Source: an uncultured Eggerthellaceae bacterium (GTDB lineage: Bacteria > Actinomycetota > Coriobacteriia > Coriobacteriales > Eggerthellaceae). Taken from it: a stretch of DNA of 8,919 nucleotides. The notes below the pieces were generated by a model. It was not told the DNA's origin, ran no database searches, and saw only the letters and a program-made list of their open reading frames with translations. The translations under genes and the position numbers were made by a program. Location: the NCBI GenBank assembly GCA_934670115.1, contig CAKUOV010000064.1, positions 1-8,919 on the forward strand, given 5' to 3'. Of the stretch, positions 6,456 through 8,919 are shown piece after piece. Each line of letters opens with the position of its first letter. The stretch's first letter is position 1.

Positions 6456-8188
6456 AAGCCCATCGCCTGGCTTTCGTGCACATACGGCCAATCGGTTGCC
6501 ATAATGCCGCGCAGCTGCACAATCTGGCGCTGGCTCGGATTAATGGCGTCAATCGGCGCACCTTCGCGCTTTTCGTAAGCAGCAAACGATCCCGTCTGCA
6601 AAAACGTTATCTGCAGCGGCTCCATCTCAAGAATGGTACGCAAGCTATCGTAGTCGGTATCCAGATACTTGAAGTAAATCTCCAGATGGCTGCGAATAAT
6701 AGCTTCACTCACCGCCAGGCTCTCAAGAGCATACGGGTCAAGCTCGATATACATATGAAGGAACGGATGCCGCGTTTGCTTCTCGTATTCCTTAGCGGCG
6801 CACCATCCCACAATGGGAAGACGCGAAAGCGCGATAACTTCCTTGATAGAGTTTTCCGTGATGCGCGTAAACCCAGCAATGTCAATGACGCCAGGCACGC
6901 GATCAACGTACACGAAACGCGGAAGCGTTGAGTGATCGGCGGCAGAGCCTATACCCGCGCAGCGATACATATCCCCTGTTCGGTAACGAGCGAAAGCACC
7001 GCCTTTAAGCGAGGTGATAACCAACTCGTAGAGCTCACCCGCCTGCACTTGATCAATGGTGAGCGTCGGAAGGTTTTTATCGGTACTGCGCACGAATTCT
7101 TCCGGCAAAAACTCGTAGAAACACGCATCCGGGAAGAAATACAGGCTGGTGCGATTCCACGTTTCCGTGCCTACCAATCCGCATTCGGTGCCCGCAAAAA
7201 GCTCCATGGGACGAATGCCCCATTGCTGCTCAAGCTCGTCCTTATAGCAAGCGTTGTCGGTACCCGCGATAACGAATCCGCGCAGGTCAAACAAATCTTT
7301 CGGCAGAAGCTCGCGTCCTTCTCGCGCCGCTTTCCGACGCGCTTTCAAAACGCGACGAGCCATGGCAAGCGAAGGAACGCTCTTGCCCGATTTCGATTCA
7401 GCAGTCGCCGCGGCACTTGCACCGGCGCCCGTAGAAGCGCCCGACTTCGCATGCGTTGAGCTCACGGACGCGCCCGATGCCACCGCACCAGCAAGCTTTT
7501 TGCTCATGAACGATCCAACCGAGCCCATGGTCAAGAAGTAATCGACACCGCTCGAAAGCGCCATTTTGAAACCATATTTCATACGCTGGGAAAAACCCAT
7601 GGTCGTAGTAGTTTTATGCGGAGGCATGAAACGGAAGTGGAATTCCTGATCCAGAATAATACCCATCAGGCCCGTTAGGTACGGCAGCGGAGCCAAACCC
7701 GACAAAACGTTCGTCCCAATGCGATACTGCGCCCAATCCGTAGCAGATGCCAGCATGATAATGGCCTTGCCGTTGCGCTTAAACGAATCAAGGATGCCTT
7801 GCGTGTAGGGAGCAAGCTTGATAGGACGCTTGCCGCCCTCCCACGTGGTTTCCACCCACGTAACCGCAGGCAACGGCAGCATGTCCTCGCGGCGCGCCAA
7901 AAGAATATCAGCATAATCATCGTAGGTGGTCAACGGCACGCATTCGCGGAACTCTTCGATTGACGTCGGTTTCTTCCCTTTCAGGATGCTCTTGCCAATG
8001 CCACTGGGGCACCACAAAACCAGCTGCTCTTCCATAAGGCGGCGCTGAATATGCAAGTAATCGTCAAGCGACAAGCCCAAAAAGCCGCAATATTCATCCC
8101 AGGTGCGCTGAGGATCAGACGCATCGCGACCCTCGTATAAGTCAAAGCCCAGGTCACGCGCTTGATTGTTGCGTGCAAATAAACTCAT
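6452..8188 (-). CDS. GH3-family acyl-adenylate-forming protein (putative acyl-amido synthetase)
   Basis: A 578-residue protein resembling the GH3 (auxin-responsive promoter) branch of adenylate-forming enzymes. Plant members activate a carboxylic acid with ATP and join it to an amino acid; bacterial roles are mostly unknown. Visible family features are VPLTTYDDYADIL (84-96), a GGK-containing loop in ETTWEGGKRPIKLAPYTQ (113-130), FAGTECGLVGTE (331-342, matching the adenine-binding motif), YRTGDMY (402-408) and the hinge/C-domain element DIAGFTRITENSIKEVI (436-452). The first ATP loop lacks the usual Ser-Gly-Thr run, which may weaken or change ATP use. An Ala/Ser/Gly-rich insert (about 231-270) is probably a flexible linker. 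The start ATG at 8188 overlaps the TGA of the membrane protein gene, with AAAGGCGG 6 nt upstream (8195-8202). The acid and amine substrates cannot be read from sequence. Confidence 0.87.
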   Translation of the reverse strand: MSLFARNNQARDLGFDLYEGRDASDPQRTWDEYCGFLGLSLDDYLHIQRRLMEEQLVLWCPSGIGKSILKGKKPTSIEEFRECVPLTTYDDYADILLARREDMLPLPAVTWVETTWEGGKRPIKLAPYTQGILDSFKRNGKAIIMLASATDWAQYRIGTNVLSGLAPLPYLTGLMGIILDQEFHFRFMPPHKTTTTMGFSQRMKYGFKMALSSGVDYFLTMGSVGSFMSKKLAGAVASGASVSSTHAKSGASTGAGASAAATAESKSGKSVPSLAMARRVLKARRKAAREGRELLPKDLFDLRGFVIAGTDNACYKDELEQQWGIRPMELFAGTECGLVGTETWNRTSLYFFPDACFYEFLPEEFVRSTDKNLPTLTIDQVQAGELYELVITSLKGGAFARYRTGDMYRCAGIGSAADHSTLPRFVYVDRVPGVIDIAGFTRITENSIKEVIALSRLPIVGWCAAKEYEKQTRHPFLHMYIELDPYALESLAVSEAIIRSHLEIYFKYLDTDYDSLRTILEMEPLQITFLQTGSFAAYEKREGAPIDAINPSQRQIVQLRGIMATDWPYVHESQAMGL

Positions 8189-8775
8189 GCGCGCCCGCCT
8201 TTAACGGAAAGCGAGGAAATCGCACTGCGCACGCTTTGGCGCGTGGGGAAGAAAAACGGCACGTTGCGCTGATAATCCTGGTAATCGCAAAACGTGCGCG
8301 GGAAGCTCCAAGTGTCCTGAAAAACCATGTAGGCAACGTTTCCTGCGCACAAAAGCAGGCACGAAAGCACTACCGGAGCACTGCGGAAAGCAAGCGCAAG
8401 GAACAGGAAGCCAAGGCAGTACCAAAACACGCCGGGGTGACGACAAAAAGCGTACATTCCGCCTTGGTACACAGAATGCCCCCGTTCGGCGGAAGAATAC
8501 GTCCCCCGAGGAAGGCTGAAGAAAAGCGCTTTCACCATAAGCGCAAAGCAAATAAGGGAAAGCGCGGCCATACCGCAGAAGAACGCATCGACAGCAAGAA
8601 CACGCATCTGGCTTATGAGCAGCAACGCAAAAGCGGCCACAACAAGCATGCATCCCGCGAAAAACAGGAAATGCAATCGAGTGGAGCCCACGCCGCGCAC
8701 GGTAAGAATATCGTAGGCGAAAAACAAACCGTAAGCTGCAATCGTCAACACGAAAACGCCGAAAACAACCGCCAC
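8185..8775 (-). CDS. Small membrane protein, isoprenylcysteine/phospholipid methyltransferase type
   Basis: A 196-residue protein with about five hydrophobic helices. It ends in features of the ICMT/PEMT membrane methyltransferase fold: GMYAFCRHPGVFWYCLGF (106-123, with the RHP signature at 112-114) and FPRTFCDYQDYQRNVPFFFP (158-177, the F-x-Y-x-x-Y-x-x-x-V-P-x-x-x-P pattern). Family members methylate membrane-associated acids, lipids or small molecules with S-adenosylmethionine; related folds include DUF1295-like reductases, so a reductase or unknown role is possible. The acidic pair often seen before the FG-x-x-Y motif appears here as QD. The GTG at 8775 was chosen because GGGAAGGGG lies 4 nt upstream and the gene then starts at TM1. 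ATG at 8820 and TTG at 8880 are in-frame alternatives without a ribosome binding site. The TGA overlaps the GH3-like start. Confidence 0.75.
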   Translation of the reverse strand: MAVVFGVFVLTIAAYGLFFAYDILTVRGVGSTRLHFLFFAGCMLVVAAFALLLISQMRVLAVDAFFCGMAALSLICFALMVKALFFSLPRGTYSSAERGHSVYQGGMYAFCRHPGVFWYCLGFLFLALAFRSAPVVLSCLLLCAGNVAYMVFQDTWSFPRTFCDYQDYQRNVPFFFPTRQSVRSAISSLSVKGGRA

Positions 8776-8779
8776 GATA

Positions 8780-8788
8780 CCCCTTCCC
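8780..8788 (-). promoter_or_regulatory. Ribosome binding site deciding the GTG start at 8775
   Basis: GGGAAGGGG on the minus strand ends 4 nt before the GTG. No comparable purine run precedes the ATG at 8820 or the TTG at 8880. Confidence 0.55.
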
Positions 8789-8791
8789 GAA

Positions 8792-8919
8792 TCAGCGTGA
8801 AATCCTTTTGAGCGCGGCATCCATGCATACGGCCGCAACTCTATATTGTAGCTGATTGAGTATGGGAGAATCACTATCAATGGGGCTTAAATCAGGCATT
8901 ATGCCGCAGAAAGCGTAAA
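8792..8919 (-). CDS. C-terminal tail of an unidentified upstream gene (partial, uncertain)
   Basis: A frame open from the window edge encodes 41 residues ending at the TGA 8792-8794, including DSPILNQLQYRVAAVCMDAA. It ends 16 nt before the GTG of the membrane protein, a spacing normal for consecutive operon genes, which also fits the choice of that GTG. I do not recognise the product. Codon use is poorer in G/C third positions than in the neighbours and includes AGA, AGG, ATA and TTA. A noncoding stretch with a promoter (TACAAT at 8845-8850) remains a real alternative. Confidence 0.4.
   Translation of the reverse strand, partial: YAFCGIMPDLSPIDSDSPILNQLQYRVAAVCMDAALKRISR
8845..8850 (-). promoter_or_regulatory. 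Weak -10-like element upstream of the cluster
   Basis: TACAAT on the minus strand resembles a -10 box, but the hexamer 17 bp upstream (TGATTC) is a poor -35. If active it would start transcription near 8838, just ahead of the membrane protein gene. If the 8792-8919 frame is a real gene, this motif is internal to it and may mean nothing. Confidence 0.2.

Noticed and set aside
6456..6491. TTG start at 6491 for the HD-GYP protein
   Set aside because: It would overlap the GH3-like gene by 40 bases and add 12 non-hydrophobic residues. The ATG at 6455 forms an ATGA junction like the other genes here.
8173..8811. Plus-strand open frame of 212 codons opposite the membrane protein
   Set aside because: The Lys/Arg/His-rich product has no domain, whereas the minus strand encodes clear membrane helices and the RHP motif.
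8776..8880. Longer starts (ATG 8820, TTG 8880) for the membrane protein
   Set aside because: Neither has a ribosome binding site, and both overlap a plausible upstream frame. The GTG at 8775 has GGGAAGGGG and begins at the first membrane helix. Not excluded.
1..8919. CRISPR array, insertion sequence, prophage or integrase
   Set aside because: No regularly spaced repeats, transposase-like protein or attachment duplication next to the tRNA genes could be seen.

Overview
The window looks like a chromosomal stretch of moderate-GC bacterial DNA. Dense ATGA gene overlaps, Shine-Dalgarno-type ribosome binding sites and the protein families suggest a Gram-positive. A member of the Coriobacteriia/Eggerthellaceae is my best guess, from the mix of a long-loop heterodimeric ABC exporter, a GH3-family protein and a 7TM-type sensor. 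That placement is inference and unverified. Every gene I can support lies on the minus strand, so transcription runs from high to low coordinates.

Region A (8919 to about 3915) is one compact, translationally coupled cluster. It holds the tail of an unidentified upstream frame (8792-8919, weak), a small integral-membrane protein of the isoprenylcysteine/phospholipid methyltransferase type (8185-8775), a GH3-type acyl-adenylate-forming protein (6452-8188), and a large membrane-anchored GAF / degenerate GGDEF / HD-GYP protein (3915-6455). The last three are joined by two 4-bp ATGA overlaps. The first two families are acid-modifying (adenylation plus amide formation; methylation) and the third is a predicted c-di-GMP phosphodiesterase with a membrane sensor. 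The set could be a small-molecule synthesis-and-sensing module. This is the part most worth a second look.

Region B (about 3914 to 3416) is a stable-RNA island. It holds two identical tRNA-Asp(GTC) genes in tandem, a good promoter with an A-tract upstream element before the first, a hairpin terminator between them, and a UUCG-loop terminator after the second. The 3' tail of the HD-GYP gene carries an odd open extension beyond its TAG stop.

Region C (about 3415 to 1) is a two-gene operon for a heterodimeric ABC exporter. The first subunit (953-3211) is complete and has a degenerate nucleotide-binding site (Asp for the catalytic Glu, Gln for the switch His). The second (956 down past position 1) overlaps it by ATGA and is cut by the window edge before its ATPase domain. 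The leader of the first gene contains promoter-like elements, a tandem 8-nt repeat, and nested inverted repeats around the start codon that could form an operator or an RNA switch.
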